Notes: a model not told the origin generated them from the letters alone. A DNA stretch of 26,575 nt from Desulfovibrio sp. (GCF_019424165.1 NZ_JAHZAA010000006.1:44396-70970), one strand, 5' to 3'; positions 13,958 through 24,118 are shown, counted from the first letter of the stretch. A program made the numbers and translations.

Positions 13958-16900
13958 TTACGCCGTAAGCGTTACCATGGCGTTTTTAGCCGCATCGCCC
14001 TCATCGTCGTGCTTTACAGTCACAACAAGACCGTCATTGTTGGTCCAGACATCGTGACCGCCGATGCTTGCGCTGTCGTCCACACGCCAGCCCTTGGCAT
14101 GGTCAAGAACCACCTGATTATCTGCATTAAACGTGATGCCCTTGTCAGCCAGACTGCTCATATTGGTCAGGCTGTTCACGTCCGTTCCGGTCACGACAAC
14201 TTCAATGCCGCTTGTATTCGTAAAGAGGTCATCAATGCTCAAACCTTCGCCCTCTTTATCACTGACCAGCAGAATGTCCGTTCCCGCGCCACCGTCTATG
14301 GTGTCGTTCTTATGGAAAACCAGCACATCATTGCCGTCGCCACCGTACAGGTGGTTATTGCCCTCGCCGCCGTCCAGGAAGTCGTTGCCCGCACCGCCGA
14401 AGAGGTAATCGTCACCTGCGCCGCCGGAAAGGTGGTCGTCACCTGCGCCGCCGTACAGGTGGTCGTCACCTGCGCCGCCGGAAAGGATGTCATTGCCGGA
14501 GCCGCCGGTGAGGTGATCGCTGCCGTCGTTGCCGAAAATCAACTGATTCTCTGTGGCATCGGCATTACCGGACCCGGCAGTGAAGGTGATGCCGACATCA
14601 ATGCTGCTGCTGGCGCCAGCACCGTGGTTGTCATTCACCGTGTAGCCAAAACTGTCTTTCAGTTCCTGACCGGCAGCATGCGCCTCAGCCAGCCTGACCA
14701 GATTGTCATGGCTTGTATCCAGCTTGTATTCATAGGCGAGATGTCCGGCGTTATCGCTGAAGGTCAACGTGCCAAAGTTGCCCGAGATGCTTGTACCTGC
14801 TTCAATGACAGCGTTCGTCCCGGCATGGGCATAGGCGAGCGTGTCATTGGCATCAGCATCCGTAGCGAGTTCAAAGACATGGCTGCCCGTACCCCAGGCC
14901 GCATCGGGGATAAGGCTGCTGCCCAGAGTCAGGCCTACGGTAGCAACAGCGGCGGCCACAGGCGCGTCGTTTCTGCCGGTAAGGCCCAGAGTCAGGGTCT
15001 GCTCCGCCTTTGCGCCGTACTGATCCTGCACCACGACGGTGAATGTGCCGATATGCGCTGTTTCCGGTGTACCATCATTCTTCAGGCCCAGTGCCGCCAG
15101 CTCTTCCCTGCCTGCATCATTGAGTGTAAACTCGTATTTGCCGTCATTGCCAAGGGTCAGGACGCCGTAGCCATCCAGCACATATGTGCCGTCCGTGCCG
15201 GCCAGGGCCGTGCCGTCCTTTTCAACGGAGTACGTCAGCGTGTCGCCGTCGGCATCAGCGGCAACAATCGAACCGCTGACCGTGTAAGTGCTGCCGTTGT
15301 CTGTGATGCTCACGTCCACAGGTTCGGTCGTGATGGTGGGGATGGTGTTGGTTCCCGTGATGGAGACCGCAAAGTCGGCGGAAGCTTCACCACCCTTGCC
15401 GTCATCAGCGTTGATGCTCACCGTGACATCCAGTGTTTCGCCCTTGTTGATCAGGGCCAGGGCAGCCTTGTCGCCCACAAACCTGTAGCCGGTGCTGCCA
15501 CTGTTGGAATCACCCGCACTGTCCAGCTCCATATGGCCCATCTTTACCGCGCCGTCAGTACCGGGAGCGCACTGCTGCCACTTGCCGTCAGTATTCTTGA
15601 AGGCATAGATGTCCAGCACAGGCTTGCCATCCCCGGCCACAACACTGTCTATTCCTTGGGCTTTGAGTGTCAGTGTTACCGTGTCATTGGCGTCCACATC
15701 CGTGAACTCCAGCTTGCCGCCCACAGTGTAATCTTTATCAAAGTCGCCGTGCGTGAGGTCGCGCAGCGCGCCAGCCCCGGCAGCGCCGCTGCCGTCCACA
15801 TTATGCAGGCTGATGACCGGGGCGTCATTGGTTCCCGTAATGGTAATGGGCAGTTGCGCCGTAGCCGTGCCGCCGTGACCATCACTGACCACAACGGTAA
15901 AGGAGATGTCCCTGGTCTCGTCCTTGCCGAGAGCCTGCACAGCTTCACTGCTGGTATTGAGATGGAACTCGTACGTGCCGTCCTTGCCCAGAATCAGGGT
16001 GCCGAGCTTTTCGCCACCATCCATATAGTCGAGCATGCCCGTGGCACTGCCCTTGATGGCGTAGGTGAGGGTGTCCGGCCTGCCGGAACTGTCCACATCA
16101 GGATCGGTTGCCTGCACCTGGCCAGTAACGACCATTGCCGCACCGCCATCCTCGATGACCACATGTTCCGAGCCTTCCGCCAGCAGGATTTTGCCGTCTG
16201 CGCCCGTAAGAATGGGATCATCATTGGCGTAGTCGAGGCTGGCTTTCATGTCGACAGTAACCCGGTTCTCCGCACCATCACCATTGGAAATGGTCAGCTT
16301 TGCCGTGTCTTCGACGATGCCCCTGTAATTGGTGCTATCATCGCCGTCAGGAGCCTTGTAGGTATAGGTGAACTGGCCGTCTGCACCCTTGGTAATGGTG
16401 AAGATGCCGCCCTTTTCGCCCTCAACGGTGTATGTGCCATCACCATTGTCAGTGAAGCTTTTACCGGCGCTTGGCGTGAGGCTCTCCGTTTCGCCCGCGT
16501 CAATATCCGCCACCGTGAAGGAACCTGTGGGGTCGGTATGCGTCCAGCCGCCATCCTCTTCCTTCAAGGATACCGTATCGCCCTGTGAAACCACATACGG
16601 CGCGTCATTGGCACCCTTGATGGTGATGGTGATGGTGGACTCTTCTCCCTTACCGTTCCTGACTGTAAACGTCTGCTCTATCGTGTCGTGAGCAGTCAGT
16701 TCCTGCACGGCCCTGCTGTCGTTATTAAGGGTATAGGTATATGTGCCGTCAGGCAGCAGGGTGATGGTGCCGTAATCGGTGACTATGGTTCTGGCGCTGA
16801 GGCCCGAAGCGCTGTCATCGGCCCCCGCGGACGTATAGCCCGTCAGACGCAGGGCCAGATCAGTGCCGTCGCCCATATCACCGGAAACGTGGAGTACCCC

Positions 16901-19900
16901 GTCTTCCTGCACTTCTGCCGCACCGGGAGTGAGCGCCATACCGTCATGGCCCGTGCCGCCCCCCGGGCCTTCGCCCGAACCGCCGCCCGGAATGGGCTTG
17001 GCGGTAATAACCACGGGAATGGTCTTGTCGGCCACGGCATTGTGGGGGTCACGCACATAGATTTCAAAGGTTTCTGTTACACGCTCAGCGACATTATCAT
17101 TCAGCACATAGGTGTACTGGCCGTTGGGCTGAACAACCAATGTGCCGTACTTGCCCTCGTGGCTCTGCACCACGTTGCCGTCCTTATCCACAAAGAAGAA
17201 CTTGAGTGAGTCGGCAGCGTCGTCCACGTCAGTGGCATACGAAGAAACATCGCCCGTGGCGGGGTCAAGTACGGTGGCGGTATCGGCAATGCCTTCACCG
17301 GTACCCAGCTTGCAGGACTCGAGATAGTCCTTCAGGGCGTCTCTGCCCGCACCATCAGTGGCAAGAATATCCTTCAATGCCGTTTGCACGGCATCATAGA
17401 ACCAACCCATATCGAATTGCCCTGATGCATAAGCATTTATGGCAGAAGGCATGTTATATCCTGCGGTTCCAGCCACAGAGCCAAGAAATTTTACAAGCCA
17501 ATTAGCTGTGTCATATCCGCCCGTTTCATCTTTCCATGCTTGTTGGGCTTGGGCTTCCTCTACAAGAAAATTCTTGATCTCCTGAAGAGAACTGTCTTCC
17601 AGCACTCCTGTAACATCGGCCTCCGTTACAACCATGCTAGGCATATCCACCACCGGAGCATCATTGGTACCCTTGATGGTGATCACAAGATCCTGCGTGA
17701 TATCAGCGCCGGCAGTGTCTTTTCCGAGCGTTACGGGAATGGTGATGGTGATGGACTGCCCGGCCTGCAGGGCATCAAAAGCGCCATTGTCCGTTTCGCT
17801 TTTGGTGAAGGCATAGTTGCCGTTTGCGTCCACGGTAACTGTACCGTAGCCCTTGACGGCATACGTGTTGCCGCTCCGTTTCACTTCCGGCGTTTCCGGA
17901 ATTGCCCCGGCGCCGCCGGCCGATACGGCGGCATCGCCGTAGGTATAGCCATCGGCCTTGTACGTATCGCCCTGATCAACGTCGTGCCAGCCGAGCTTGC
18001 CGCTCATGTTGCCGCCGCTTACGTCCTCATTGGCGCCCAGTTTTTCCGTATCGCCCTTCCAGTTGAGGATGCCCTGCACGTTGCCGGTAACGCCGTCTTC
18101 CGTGACGGTCAGGCTGTTGTTGGTGAGCCAGCCCGCGTTATCTTTGCCGTGGATGGTAATCTCAATGGGTTTGATTTCAGAATACGCGCCGTCGGCATCC
18201 TTGACGCGCACGTAAAAAACGTCGGTAACCGTCTTGCCTTCGGCAAGAGTCGTCAGGTCAGCCGTGCGCTCATATCTGTATTCGCCGGTGGCCTGGTCAA
18301 TGGTCAGGCGGCCATACTGGCCCTGCAGGACGGGGCTGTCGCTTGTGTAATCTTTTTCGCCCGTTACCAGAGAGAAGGTGAAGCCATTGCTTACGGCTTC
18401 ATAATCGCTGTCGCCGCCCTTGTTGCCGATACCCTGCTCAACGTCGGCAACTTCAACCCGGCCCACCAGATTCTTGCCGTCGGTGTTTTCGGTAATTTCG
18501 TCGGTAATTTCGATCGTACCGCCCTTGAGGCTGTCGACGTCAAGGGTGGGCCTGTCGTTGGCGCCCGTGATGGTGACCTTTACCGGGGCTTCAGATACCG
18601 TCTTGTCCGCAAACGTGTCCTTGACAAGCACCGTGAAGCCGTCGTTCACCTTGTCGCCAAGGTTCATTTTCTGCACATCAGGATTTGCGTTGTCCACGGC
18701 GTATTCGTACGTGAAGCCGCCCGCGTCATCACGCGCGATGGTCAACGTGCCGAACTGCGTATCAATGGTAAAGGCGTTCTTTCCAGCGGCTTCAGCGTCA
18801 GCCATGCGCTCATTGAGGTCATGGCTCTCATTGCCGACCTTGATGATATAGTGCAGTTTTGTGCCTTCAGTATTGGGGGCTTTATCCAGCTCCGCCTGAT
18901 CCTTGGCATCGGTATCGGTAGCGTGGATACGGCCCGTAGCCGTGGGCACGCCCGCGCTGCTGTCCTTATATTCCCGGGCATCGGCATCAGGCACCGTGCT
19001 CTTGGGCATTACGCCTGCTTCAATGAGCTTGTGATCCTGATTCAGATCGCCTGTATTGATAAAGGTGGGATCATCACCGCCCCTGATGGTGAACGTGACG
19101 TCGCCTGCCTGCTTGTCATACGCACCCTGTGGGTCACGTACCGCAATCTTGAAGGATATGTCTTTGGTATCCGTTTCGCCCATGGCCTGGACAGTGGGCG
19201 AGGCATTGTTCAACGTAAAGGTGTAGGTTCCCTTGCCGCCGCTGCTGCTCATGTTCAGTTCGCCAAGGTAGTCACCCGAAGGCTTGGTGGCGGTAAGGCT
19301 GCCATCAAGGCCCACATAAAAACTGGTAGCCACACTGCTGCCGTCATCACCAACAAAGTAGAATTTCAGATTGGCCTGATCGCCGGAATCCACATCCGTG
19401 GCAGAGACAGTGCCGGAAATACGCGTTGTGGCGGAAGCGTTCAGATCCTGCGTTATTTCGTCGCCCTTCGTCCACTGCAGTTCGCCCAGCATAGGCGCAT
19501 CGTTGGTTCCCCTGACCGTAATGGTGATGGCGTTGTCGAATGATGTACTGCTGTTGCCGTCGCTGGCCCTCACCGGCACGCTGAACGATGCGGACTTCCC
19601 TTCACCCAGGGCGTTGACCTTGGGGCTGTCCATATCAAGCACAAAGGTGTAGGAACCGTCGTCCTTGAGGTAGAGCGTGCCATAGTCATTGGTGATAACG
19701 GTGCAGTTGCTGGCCGTATAGCCGGCAGGCGCGCCGGAATCGGGGAATGAGCCGGAATTGTCCAGCTTGTATGTGAGCGGATCGTTTTCGTAGTCCTCGG
19801 CCTTTACCGCGCCGCTTACGCTCTGCTTGAACGTACCCGCGCCGGGATCAGCGGCGTCGGTGTTTGTCACCGGATTGAGTTCGTCCTGATTAAGCGGGCC

Positions 19901-22867
19901 GGAGTCACCACCTGCGCTGTACACGCCGTCGTCCTTGACAGTGCCAACACCCTTCTGGCTGAGCATATAGGGCGCATCATTGGCGCCATTGATGGTCAGC
20001 GTGACGGATTCGTGGGCATACGCGCCCTTGTCGTCCACCACAGCCACGTTGAAATCCAGTGTTTTCGTATCAACCGTGGTCATTTTCTGCACCACGGGGC
20101 TGTCATTATCCAGCGTAAATGTATACGTGCCGTCAGCGCCCATGATCAGCTTGCCGTAGGTTTCGCCGCTGACCGGATCGGCGGAAAGGGTGACGCCACC
20201 CTGGCCGTCGCTCACCACATACAGGGTGCTGTGCAGGGCCGCGCCGTCAAGCGTGCCTGCATCTCCGCCAAGGGTCAGGTGATAGCTGAGGGTATCGCCC
20301 TTATCCACATCCGCACCGTGAACCGTGCCGCTGGCCGAAGCCACACCGGCTGCGCCGCCAAATGCACCTTCTGTAACGGTGAGGCTGCTGTCGTGAGATG
20401 TGATGGTGGGTGCGTCATTGCTGCCATTAACAGTGATTGCAATGGTCGGCGCTTCGCCCGCCTTGTTGTACTCCGTGCCGTCATGCACGGCAGGTGTAAA
20501 GGCAAGGTCGACCTTGTCGCCCTCGGCAATGGAATCGGCAATGCCGTCATTTTTCAGCGTAAATGTATAGTTACCGTCCTTGCCCATGACCAGCTTGCCG
20601 AGATAGCCCGGGACATCGGCAGTGGCGGGATCGCTGCTGTAAGCAGGCGTCCATGCGCCGTCTTTGTATTCGGCGGTTACATAGATGGCGGCCTCGCCCT
20701 CGCCGCTCGTGCCGCCGAACTGCTTGCCGTGTTCATCCACAAGGCCGTAGGTCAGCGTATCGCTTGCGCCGTGACCGTCCACATCCCTGGCCGCAACACT
20801 GCCGCCCGTGGTAAAACTGTCGTCCGTGGTTGCCGCGTTTTCCGCGCTGTGCAACACGCCATCGCGCTTGCCTTCGGCGTATACGCCGCTTTCTTTGACG
20901 CTGTGGGAGGCGTCAGCGCTGGTAAACACGGGCGCGTCGTTGACGCCATTGATAGTCAGATGGATGTTTTCCTGGGCATAGCCGCCAACCGCGTCCATCA
21001 CCACCACAGGAACCGTGACCTCCAGAGAGGACCAGTCCGGGCCGCTACCGGTTTTGGAGCTGCTGTCGTCCAGTGCCTGGGTGCAGGGCGCGCCATTGTT
21101 CAGCGCAAAGGAATAGTCGGCTGAAGCGCCGCTGCCCGTAATGGTCAGCGTGCCGTAGTAGTTGCCGTCGGCCGGGGCTTCGGTTGCAAAGGCATACGTC
21201 AGTTTTCCGTCAGCTTCGCCCGCGGGAACCACATACAGCGTTTCCACCATGGTGCCGTTGTGGTTAAAGCCGTAACGCAGGGTCGCGCCTTCATCGGCGT
21301 CCACATCCGTAGCTGTGATGGTGCCTGTGATCGTGTTGACAGAGGCATCTTCGGTGACGCTGCCCGGCGCTGTTTTTGTCCATGAACTGCTTTCCACCGT
21401 AGGCAGGTCATTGCTGCCCTTGATGGTGATCACAAGGTCGTTGACGGCAGAGGACGCGCCGTCGGCATCCGGACGGGTAACCCCGGCATTGCCGTCTGTA
21501 GCGCCGTGGTTGTCGGTAACCGTGGGGCGCAGGGTGAGGGTAATTTCTTCGTTTTCCGCCAGCCTGTTGGTGGCGTCGGCATCCTTGTGCAGCGGAAAGG
21601 TATAGCTGCCGGCGTCCGCACCCGTGGTGACCAGGGTCAGCGTGCCATAGTCGGTTTCGATAACAAGAATGCCGTCAGCTTCGTTCACGTCCGTGACCGT
21701 GATGGGGGTCGTGCCGTCGGGCAGCATGCCCAGCTCGGAACCCGCCGCAAGGGCGCCGCCGTTTTTATCCACAAAGCCGAAGGTCAGTTCCGCGTCGCTG
21801 TCCGGGTCCTGGGCAATGACTTTACCGCTGACGGAAAGCCGCATCTGCCCGTCTTCTGTGCCGGGGGTATGGATGGCCGCATTTTCGTCCGTACCGATGG
21901 TTCCTGTTTTCTGATCGCCCTGCCTGCCGAAGACGCCGTCATCCTTGACGGTATGGCCGTCAGCGCCACCGATGTCACTCACCACGCCCGTGATATCCGG
22001 CGCATCGTTGCTGCCGGTGATAACCACATTGACGGGCTGGGTGACCGTATGCCCCATGCCGTCATTGACCGATATGACGATACCGTCGGTAACCTGCTCG
22101 CCTTGCGCCAGCTGGTCTGCCTTGCTGTACGGATCTTCCTTGAGGGTATACTCGAAATCAAAGGTGACGTTGGAACCACGGCCGCTGGGCGTGATGACCA
22201 GCGTACCGTAATCGCTTTCAACCGTGGTGGGACCATCAAGACTGACCGCCACAGTTTTGCCGCCAATGGTTACCGTGGCAGTGAGGCTGTCACCATCAGG
22301 ATCGCGCACGGTAAAGCTGCCTGCGGTGCGCACCGGGGCTGCGCTTGCGGTGCTTACGCCGTCCCAGCCGGTTTCTGTAAGACCAAGGGTAATGGCCTCG
22401 CCGCCGGTGCTGAGCGTGGGGGCGAGATTGTCAATAACGCCATACGCCCACTCATCGTCAGTTTGCGGGGTGTCAAAAGCCAGACGGTAATCAAGCTCAT
22501 TAAGATGCCAGACGCCTTCAGCAAGCCCCATATCGGAGTATTCGCTGTACCTTGCGCCACGCTCGGCAGATGCGGGACCTGCGGCAGGCACAAGGTCAGG
22601 GCCGAAAGCCTCAAAAAAATCTGTTCCAGCAATAAGCTGGCCGTCAATCTCAAATTCCGGCAGGGCTTCTTTATTATACGCCCCGTAAAAATTTTGCAGT
22701 TCTATGGACGCACCATCATCAAAGTGAAAAAACAGGCTACTGGAACCTTCGGGCCGGTCAATGCTTACCTGATCTGCCGGAAAATCCAGAACCAGGCGGG
22801 CATCAGGAGCGCTGGGGATAACAAACTGCTGTCCGGAGGCCGGGCGAGAAAGCTTAACGTCTGCCAT
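13958..22867 (-). CDS. Giant VCBS/RTX type I-secreted adhesin
   Basis: A 2969-residue surface adhesin. It has no Sec signal. The N-terminus (about 1-90, with SSLFFHFDDGASIELQNFYG) resembles the BapA/LapA prefix or retention region. From about residue 150 to 2700 there are roughly 16 VCBS-type repeats, each with DYGTL, G.YTF.LDN, VTITI.G.NDAP and VT-E-DG elements. A tandem RTX block GGAGDDHLYG (about 2780-2863) should bind calcium, and the last ~110 residues are a type I secretion target. Such proteins are exported by an ABC/HlyD/TolC system and mediate attachment or biofilm. One repeat carries a helical insertion (about 1758-1862), followed by a Gly-rich linker near 1950. The ATG at 22867 was preferred over 22894 because AAAGGG precedes it. 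No secretion genes adjoin. Confidence 0.93.
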   Translation of the reverse strand: MADVKLSRPASGQQFVIPSAPDARLVLDFPADQVSIDRPEGSSSLFFHFDDGASIELQNFYGAYNKEALPEFEIDGQLIAGTDFFEAFGPDLVPAAGPASAERGARYSEYSDMGLAEGVWHLNELDYRLAFDTPQTDDEWAYGVIDNLAPTLSTGGEAITLGLTETGWDGVSTASAAPVRTAGSFTVRDPDGDSLTATVTIGGKTVAVSLDGPTTVESDYGTLVITPSGRGSNVTFDFEYTLKEDPYSKADQLAQGEQVTDGIVISVNDGMGHTVTQPVNVVITGSNDAPDITGVVSDIGGADGHTVKDDGVFGRQGDQKTGTIGTDENAAIHTPGTEDGQMRLSVSGKVIAQDPDSDAELTFGFVDKNGGALAAGSELGMLPDGTTPITVTDVNEADGILVIETDYGTLTLVTTGADAGSYTFPLHKDADATNRLAENEEITLTLRPTVTDNHGATDGNAGVTRPDADGASSAVNDLVITIKGSNDLPTVESSSWTKTAPGSVTEDASVNTITGTITATDVDADEGATLRYGFNHNGTMVETLYVVPAGEADGKLTYAFATEAPADGNYYGTLTITGSGASADYSFALNNGAPCTQALDDSSSKTGSGPDWSSLEVTVPVVVMDAVGGYAQENIHLTINGVNDAPVFTSADASHSVKESGVYAEGKRDGVLHSAENAATTDDSFTTGGSVAARDVDGHGASDTLTYGLVDEHGKQFGGTSGEGEAAIYVTAEYKDGAWTPAYSSDPATADVPGYLGKLVMGKDGNYTFTLKNDGIADSIAEGDKVDLAFTPAVHDGTEYNKAGEAPTIAITVNGSNDAPTITSHDSSLTVTEGAFGGAAGVASASGTVHGADVDKGDTLSYHLTLGGDAGTLDGAALHSTLYVVSDGQGGVTLSADPVSGETYGKLIMGADGTYTFTLDNDSPVVQKMTTVDTKTLDFNVAVVDDKGAYAHESVTLTINGANDAPYMLSQKGVGTVKDDGVYSAGGDSGPLNQDELNPVTNTDAADPGAGTFKQSVSGAVKAEDYENDPLTYKLDNSGSFPDSGAPAGYTASNCTVITNDYGTLYLKDDGSYTFVLDMDSPKVNALGEGKSASFSVPVRASDGNSSTSFDNAITITVRGTNDAPMLGELQWTKGDEITQDLNASATTRISGTVSATDVDSGDQANLKFYFVGDDGSSVATSFYVGLDGSLTATKPSGDYLGELNMSSSGGKGTYTFTLNNASPTVQAMGETDTKDISFKIAVRDPQGAYDKQAGDVTFTIRGGDDPTFINTGDLNQDHKLIEAGVMPKSTVPDADAREYKDSSAGVPTATGRIHATDTDAKDQAELDKAPNTEGTKLHYIIKVGNESHDLNERMADAEAAGKNAFTIDTQFGTLTIARDDAGGFTYEYAVDNANPDVQKMNLGDKVNDGFTVLVKDTFADKTVSEAPVKVTITGANDRPTLDVDSLKGGTIEITDEITENTDGKNLVGRVEVADVEQGIGNKGGDSDYEAVSNGFTFSLVTGEKDYTSDSPVLQGQYGRLTIDQATGEYRYERTADLTTLAEGKTVTDVFYVRVKDADGAYSEIKPIEITIHGKDNAGWLTNNSLTVTEDGVTGNVQGILNWKGDTEKLGANEDVSGGNMSGKLGWHDVDQGDTYKADGYTYGDAAVSAGGAGAIPETPEVKRSGNTYAVKGYGTVTVDANGNYAFTKSETDNGAFDALQAGQSITITIPVTLGKDTAGADITQDLVITIKGTNDAPVVDMPSMVVTEADVTGVLEDSSLQEIKNFLVEEAQAQQAWKDETGGYDTANWLVKFLGSVAGTAGYNMPSAINAYASGQFDMGWFYDAVQTALKDILATDGAGRDALKDYLESCKLGTGEGIADTATVLDPATGDVSSYATDVDDAADSLKFFFVDKDGNVVQSHEGKYGTLVVQPNGQYTYVLNDNVAERVTETFEIYVRDPHNAVADKTIPVVITAKPIPGGGSGEGPGGGTGHDGMALTPGAAEVQEDGVLHVSGDMGDGTDLALRLTGYTSAGADDSASGLSARTIVTDYGTITLLPDGTYTYTLNNDSRAVQELTAHDTIEQTFTVRNGKGEESTITITIKGANDAPYVVSQGDTVSLKEEDGGWTHTDPTGSFTVADIDAGETESLTPSAGKSFTDNGDGTYTVEGEKGGIFTITKGADGQFTYTYKAPDGDDSTNYRGIVEDTAKLTISNGDGAENRVTVDMKASLDYANDDPILTGADGKILLAEGSEHVVIEDGGAAMVVTGQVQATDPDVDSSGRPDTLTYAIKGSATGMLDYMDGGEKLGTLILGKDGTYEFHLNTSSEAVQALGKDETRDISFTVVVSDGHGGTATAQLPITITGTNDAPVISLHNVDGSGAAGAGALRDLTHGDFDKDYTVGGKLEFTDVDANDTVTLTLKAQGIDSVVAGDGKPVLDIYAFKNTDGKWQQCAPGTDGAVKMGHMELDSAGDSNSGSTGYRFVGDKAALALINKGETLDVTVSINADDGKGGEASADFAVSITGTNTIPTITTEPVDVSITDNGSTYTVSGSIVAADADGDTLTYSVEKDGTALAGTDGTYVLDGYGVLTLGNDGKYEFTLNDAGREELAALGLKNDGTPETAHIGTFTVVVQDQYGAKAEQTLTLGLTGRNDAPVAAAVATVGLTLGSSLIPDAAWGTGSHVFELATDADANDTLAYAHAGTNAVIEAGTSISGNFGTLTFSDNAGHLAYEYKLDTSHDNLVRLAEAHAAGQELKDSFGYTVNDNHGAGASSSIDVGITFTAGSGNADATENQLIFGNDGSDHLTGGSGNDILSGGAGDDHLYGGAGDDHLSGGAGDDYLFGGAGNDFLDGGEGNNHLYGGDGNDVLVFHKNDTIDGGAGTDILLVSDKEGEGLSIDDLFTNTSGIEVVVTGTDVNSLTNMSSLADKGITFNADNQVVLDHAKGWRVDDSASIGGHDVWTNNDGLVVTVKHDDEGDAAKNAMVTLTA
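14280..14535 (-). repeat. RTX nonapeptide tandem repeats
   Basis: About nine 27-bp units within the adhesin gene, encoding variants of GGAGDDHLY. Several DNA units are nearly identical (for example around 14400-14490), so copy number may vary by slippage or be misassembled. Confidence 0.85.
14690..22400 (-). repeat. VCBS domain repeat array
   Basis: About 16 diverged units of roughly 110-200 residues in the adhesin gene. Twelve keep a recognisable ND(A/L/R)P or related turn (GSNDAP, GANDAP, GTNDAP, GRNDAP, GTNTIP). Four are variants: GGDDPT, GKDNAG, the AKPIPGGGSG linker and YANDDP. Confidence 0.8.
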
Positions 22868-23453
22868 AATAATGCACCCTTTGCTTACAGACATCTGATA
22901 TAGAATATCTGATTAAAAAATACGTACAAAAATAAAAGGGATTCCCCGCATACAGCATGCGGGCGCAATCCAGAATATTGCAAAAAAGGTACCAATATAG
23001 GGAGAGAGACTGAAAGAGAATCTTTCAGCGCAAAAAAATACTTCTCCTGAATGCGCAAAACAACGATTCAAAAGAAAATTTTCTGCAATAGCGAACAACT
23101 AAAAAAGATAGTTGCCCGCTATATAAATGGAGACATCATGAGGAAGCCCACGAGGCGACTTCCGCTACAGATACAAGAGTAGAGATGCCCGACGCTGTAA
23201 GCAATCGGAGCGGTAATAAAACCCATTCTTGTTTCCGGCAAACGTACTGTGTAGTTTTTCTTGTTTTCTGTCAAGGGACTATAGTTCGCACCACAGGTTT
23301 TATTATCTGCTATGCGTAATTTCAACGCCGCCCCATGCCCGAAAACCCCCGCCGCAAAGGTACATTGACACCTCGAGTAAATGCCCCACAATCATGCCTG
23401 CATGCGTTGCAAATCGCAGGCCAACCGGCCGCACAGGCTTTTCCACAAGCACG
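22868..23453 (-). promoter_or_regulatory. Long AT-rich leader/promoter region of adhesin gene
   Basis: About 590 bp with no gene lie between the upstream terminator and the adhesin start. On the - strand, CCCGCAT/ATGCGGG (22945-22963) is followed 8 nt later by the T-rich run CCCTTTTATTTTTG, an attenuator-like arrangement about 60 nt before the coding region. CTGAAAG/CTTTCAG (23010-23028) is a second hairpin. TTGACA occurs at 23274-23269 and TATAGT about 10 nt further upstream, but neither forms a convincing promoter pair. I see no c-di-GMP riboswitch signature. Confidence 0.4.
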
Positions 23454-23491
23454 AAAAAGCCCGAAGCCTGCTGATAAAGCAGGCTTCGGGC
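23454..23491 (-). terminator. Intrinsic terminator
   Basis: A perfect 14-bp stem GCCCGAAGCCTGCT (23459-23472) with its complement at 23478-23491, followed on the - strand by TTTTT. It ended the transcript of the decayed transporter gene just upstream. Confidence 0.88.
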
Positions 23492-23551
23492 CATATATAT
23501 TGCACAGCGACTACAGAAAAACGTATAAAATATCCAGGATAACCAGGCTGG

Positions 23552-23797
23552 TCAAAAGCCACACGCGCAGCGGACAGGCGCTATCCGGGGTGCCGCGTAC
23601 CTTGTGTGGGTATGGGCCTGCCGCTGCGGCGGCCCCGCGCGGCGCGGAGGTGATACGCCCAGGAGCAGAAAAATCATGGTCATGGGGTGAAAAGCCTGCA
23701 AGGCAAACTTCATGGCCACATACGAACCACCCCAAAGAACGGTGGCAAGTATGGCGGCGAGCGGTCCGGCATAGCTGTAAGAATTCGCCCCAGGCAT
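23552..23797 (-). pseudogene. Remnant of EamA/DMT-family transporter gene
   Basis: The first ~48 residues (MPGANSYSYAGPLAAILATVLWGGSY followed by VAMKFALQAFHPMTMIFL) match the opening helix of EamA-domain drug/metabolite transporters, including the VLWGGSYVAMK motif. After IFLLLG the sequence turns into Pro/Arg/His-rich residues and stops; intact members have about 300 residues and 10 helices. A large internal deletion is likely, since a proper terminator still follows at 23454-23491. The start at 23797 has a GGGG ribosome-binding site. A genuine short protein is possible but unlikely. Confidence 0.55.
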
Positions 23798-24077
23798 GGC
23801 AAAACCCCTTGCAGAAACGTTTGACGGCAAATGACCGTGGCTGTTGTTATTCCTTATGGGAAGAGTAGCAGCAATTTAACATCTATCAAGCTTAAATATT
23901 TAGCAAAGGTTCCACATAGGGGGAATGTTTTGCCACGGCCTTCCTTTTTCTGAAAGCATCGGGCCGGGCCGGTTCTGCGCATGCACGCCAATAGCGCCTG
24001 CGGCCCGCAGAACAGTGCGCCTTACGGTGTGCAGCAGGGCAAAAACGGCATACAGGCGCGCGCCGGGGTCAACGCGC

Positions 24078-24118
24078 AAAAGCGGCGTACTGCCCGGCAA
24101 GGCAACACGCCGCTTTTA
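24078..24118. terminator. Bidirectional terminator
   Basis: A perfect 11-bp stem AAAAGCGGCGT (24078-24088) with ACGCCGCTTTT (24107-24117). T's follow on both strands. It can end the alcohol dehydrogenase transcript on the - strand. Confidence 0.7.

Noticed and set aside
14009..16588. Long + strand open frame (859 codons) opposite the adhesin, with others at 17540-19543, 20012-21124 and 21506-22903
   Set aside because: These mirror the - strand adhesin codon by codon. The VCBS/RTX motifs on the - strand are unmistakable, while the antisense products show only repetitive artefacts and no start signals.
22868..23453. c-di-GMP riboswitch upstream of the adhesin
   Set aside because: I could find none of the conserved GEMM loop sequences on the - strand.
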